From: an uncultured bacterium
Lineage (GTDB): Bacteria > Planctomycetota > Phycisphaerae > Phycisphaerales > UBA1924
Reading direction: 5' to 3'
Length of the DNA: 8,261 nucleotides
Assembly: GCA_938003595.1 (NCBI GenBank)
Contig: CALKYH010000205.1
Span: 1-8,261 of the forward strand
The notes beneath the pieces were generated by a model, which had not been told where the DNA came from, ran no database searches, and saw only the letters and a program-made list of their open reading frames with translations. Shown piece by piece: positions 6,359 through 8,261 of this stretch. The number at the start of each line of letters is the position of its first letter. Within the stretch, counting starts at the first letter, position 1. Position numbers and translations under genes: made by a program.

Positions 6359-6925
6359 CTACTTGGCGAAGCCGCTGAGCCCGCCCATCGGCCGGATATT
6401 CGCCTTGGCGCGGTTCCAGACCCCGCCCGATGGACGGTCCACACGCTCCACTGTCACGAATGCGTCCGGCGCCGCGTCGATCAGGGTCGCCTGCACCGAA
6501 CGCACCTTCCGGCGCGGCACCACCAGGAACGCCATCTCGACCGGCCCGTCGCGCCCGTGCCCGTCCACTTTCGTCACCCGATAACCATCCGAGCGCAGCC
6601 GCGCCGACAGGTCCAGCTCACGGTTCGGGTTGATGACCCGCAGGATGCGGTACCCCAGCGCGAGCCGGTCCTCGATCAGTTGCCCCACCATGATGCCCGT
6701 CGCGAACCCGCCGCCGTACGCCAGCACCGCGAACCAGTTGTGCAGGTGCGTCAGCACGCCGCTCACCGCCAGCACCCAGATGATGACCTCGCAGAACCCC
6801 AGGATCGGCGTCAGCCAGCGATTGCCCGCCATGAGCATCAGCGTGCGCATCGTGCCCAACGACACATCGCACACCCGCGCGGCGAAGATCAACAGCGGGA
6901 TGTACCACGCGATCGTCCAGGTCAT
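6359..6925 (-). CDS. UPF0316 family membrane protein (DUF5698 + DUF2179)
   Basis: This 188-aa protein has three N-terminal membrane helices (about residues 6-23, 37-56, 64-82) and a soluble C-terminal domain. The DUF5698 part is recognised by FAARVCDVSLGTMRT (14-28), GFCEVIIWVLAVS (43-55) and YGGGFATGIMVG (70-81). The DUF2179 part (about 90-163) is recognised by DGYRVTKVDGHGRDG (113-127), FLVVPRRK and DAFVTVERV. Length and order match UPF0316 proteins such as Bacillus YebE. The DUF2179 fold also ends YitT-type membrane proteins and is thought to be regulatory, but the ligand and transport role are unknown. The ATG at 6925 fits the family N-terminus. There is no good ribosome site; the only GGAG (6942-6945) is 16 nt away. 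The tail after residue 163, with RPSGGVWNRAKANIRP, is extra. It follows pyrG on the same strand after 109 bp. Confidence 0.88.
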   Translation of the reverse strand: MTWTIAWYIPLLIFAARVCDVSLGTMRTLMLMAGNRWLTPILGFCEVIIWVLAVSGVLTHLHNWFAVLAYGGGFATGIMVGQLIEDRLALGYRILRVINPNRELDLSARLRSDGYRVTKVDGHGRDGPVEMAFLVVPRRKVRSVQATLIDAAPDAFVTVERVDRPSGGVWNRAKANIRPMGGLSGFAK

Positions 6926-6945
6926 GGGCGGGTAAGGCCAGCTCC

Positions 6946-6965
6946 GGCGTCGTCGCTGCGACGCC
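6946..6965 (-). repeat. Hairpin between pyrG and the UPF0316 gene
   Basis: GGCGTCG (6946-6952) and CGACGCC (6959-6965) form a perfect 7-bp stem with a 6-nt loop in the 109-bp gap after the pyrG stop codon. On the minus strand it is followed directly by GGAG, not a T run, so it does not look like a strong terminator. It may be a processing or attenuation structure, or chance. Confidence 0.3.
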
Positions 6966-7034
6966 TTCCACGGTGCGGACCGGATTGTTGGCGCCCTGCG
7001 CCCCGGTGTCGCCCCTCGTGTCGCGTCCGATCGA

Positions 7035-8261
7035 TCAGCAGACCTGCGCCACGCCCTGCGTCACGCCGCCCGGCTTCGGGCGTGAGACCGCCGGACGCAC
7101 CCAACGACCCACATCCGCATCCGGATATTTCCGTTTCAGCGCCGCCGCGACCAGACCCATGAACATCGGCTGGGGCGACAACGGCCGGCTGGTCAGCTCC
7201 GGGTGGTACTGCGCCCCGATGAAGAACGGGTGCCCGCCCGGCTGATCCGGCCCGGGCAGCTCCAGGAACTGCATGATCGGGTGCTGCGGATGCCGGCCGG
7301 AGAAGCACAGGCCCCCCGCCTCGAGGCGATCCACATAGCCCGGGTCCACCTCGTACCGATGCCGGAACCGCTCGCGGATCGTGCGCTTGCCGTCGTACAG
7401 GTGCGCCGCCAGCGTGCCCGGACGGATCGCCACGTCCTGCCCGCCCAGGCGCATCGAGCCGCCCAGCTGCTCGATCTTCTTCTGCTCCGGCAGCTCGCTG
7501 ATGACCGGGTTCGGCGTCGCCGGGTTGAACTCCGTCGAGTTCGCGTCCTCGATCCCCAGCACATGCCGCGCGTACTCGATCACCGCCACCTGGAACCCCA
7601 GGCAGATCCCCATGTACGGCACGCCGTTCTCGCGGCAGTGCTTCACGCACGCGATCTTGCCCTCGACCCCGCGCGACCCGAACCCGCCCGGCACGATCAC
7701 GGCGTCCACGCCGCTCAGCCGCTCGGCGACCGTCGCCGCCGTCAGGTCGTCGGACTCGATCCACGAGACATCGACCTCGCAGTTCAGGTGCGCCGCGCAG
7801 TGCTCCAGAGCCTTGTCGATGGACGCGTAGGCGTCCCGCAGCGCGGCGTACTTGCCCGCCAGCCCCACCTTCACCTTGCGCGTCTTCGGCGCCGTCAGCC
7901 CGCGCGCGAACGACATCCACTGCTCGCGCGAGCGGTCCTCGGCCTCCGTGTCCACCCGGTCGTGCAGCTCCAGGATGCTCATGACCTCGCGGTCCAGACC
8001 CGCCCGGCGCATCGCGTCCGGGATGATGTAGATGCTCGGCCGGTCGTGCATGCTGAACACCCGGCGCAGCGGCACATTCGAGAACATCGCGATCTTCTGC
8101 ATCACCGTGTGCGTGCACGGGCTCGACGCGCGGCACGCGATGATGTGCGGCTGCACGCCCGCCTCCATCAGCCGCTTGATGCCCAGCTGCGCCGCCTTGC
8201 TCTTCTGCTCCCCCAGCGCCGGCGGCTCGATGACATAGGTCAGCGCCACCATGCACATCGA
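7035..8261 (-). CDS. pyrG: CTP synthase, C-terminal three quarters (N-terminus outside the window)
   Basis: CTP synthase makes CTP from UTP, ATP and glutamine, the last step of pyrimidine nucleotide synthesis in the cytoplasm. 408 residues are visible, aligning from about E. coli residue 168 onward. Counting from the Met codon at 8256-8258: residues 1-120 are the end of the synthetase domain (LTYV, QKIAMFSNVP with conserved Lys55). Residues 129-376 are the class I glutaminase domain, with oxyanion motif PGGFGSRGVEGK (190-201), nucleophile Cys219 in GICLGFQ, ANSTEF (239-244), SMRLGG (268-273), RHRYEV (299-304) and the His352/Glu354 pair in YHPEL. The catalytic triad is intact. Oddities: the UTP/CTP-binding motif KTKPTQ reads KSKAAQ (19-24), and a Pro/Gly-rich tail of about 30 residues ends in Cys. 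The gene ends 109 bp before the UPF0316 gene on the same strand. Confidence 0.96.
   Translation of the reverse strand, partial: SMCMVALTYVIEPPALGEQKSKAAQLGIKRLMEAGVQPHIIACRASSPCTHTVMQKIAMFSNVPLRRVFSMHDRPSIYIIPDAMRRAGLDREVMSILELHDRVDTEAEDRSREQWMSFARGLTAPKTRKVKVGLAGKYAALRDAYASIDKALEHCAAHLNCEVDVSWIESDDLTAATVAERLSGVDAVIVPGGFGSRGVEGKIACVKHCRENGVPYMGICLGFQVAVIEYARHVLGIEDANSTEFNPATPNPVISELPEQKKIEQLGGSMRLGGQDVAIRPGTLAAHLYDGKRTIRERFRHRYEVDPGYVDRLEAGGLCFSGRHPQHPIMQFLELPGPDQPGGHPFFIGAQYHPELTSRPLSPQPMFMGLVAAALKRKYPDADVGRWVRPAVSRPKPGGVTQGVAQVC

Noticed and set aside
6922..8256. A 444-residue open frame on the minus strand overlapping pyrG in another frame
   Set aside because: pyrG motifs are unambiguous in the neighbouring frame; this one is Gly/Ala/Arg-rich filler.
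1..8261. Defence system, prophage, IS element, tRNA, rRNA or riboswitch
   Set aside because: I looked for these on both strands and saw no transposase, integrase, nuclease, cloverleaf-like or conserved RNA sequence.

Overview
The window is G+C-rich DNA (about two thirds G+C by eye), densely coding, with strong G/C preference at third codon positions. Three consecutive secreted proteins end in a tandem EF-hand, dockerin-like module. Together with the NxxGxVxFxA repeat family and a UPF0316 gene beside pyrG, this suggests a planctomycete, most likely class Phycisphaerae. That placement is inferred from protein character, not from a marker gene.

Layout. Positions 1-5656 are all plus strand. They hold: (1) the 3' part of a secreted NxxGxxAF-repeat protein; (2) a 630-aa secreted CSLREA-like parallel beta-helix protein; (3) a 719-aa secreted protein with about 14 two-component-regulator-type propeller blades; and (4) a 259-aa four-helix membrane protein of the DUF4239 (bestrophin-like) family. 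Proteins 1 to 3 have unrelated bodies but nearly the same C-terminal module: two 12-residue calcium loops 29 residues apart. From 5673 to the end everything is on the minus strand: (5) a 127-aa protein I do not recognise, (6) a UPF0316 (DUF5698/DUF2179) membrane protein, and (7) the C-terminal three quarters of CTP synthase (pyrG), whose N-terminus lies beyond the window. The two blocks converge at 5656/5673 with 16 bp between stop codons.

How they may work together. The first three genes look like one set of envelope or extracellular proteins that share a sorting, attachment or docking tag; no cohesin partner is visible here. The DUF4239 gene follows them but has no obvious functional link. 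pyrG and the UPF0316 gene are co-directional and 109 bp apart, so they could share a transcript. The remaining genes are ordinary chromosomal content. I see no CRISPR array, prophage, IS element, tRNA, rRNA or defence locus.

The points most worth checking are: the shared dockerin-like tag with invariant Phe-Ala at the positions that set cohesin specificity in classical dockerins; a strong shortage of the tetranucleotide ACGT (3 copies in the window), visible as a switch to T-ending codons before valine; and a CTP synthase whose KTKPTQ nucleotide-binding motif reads KSKAAQ.
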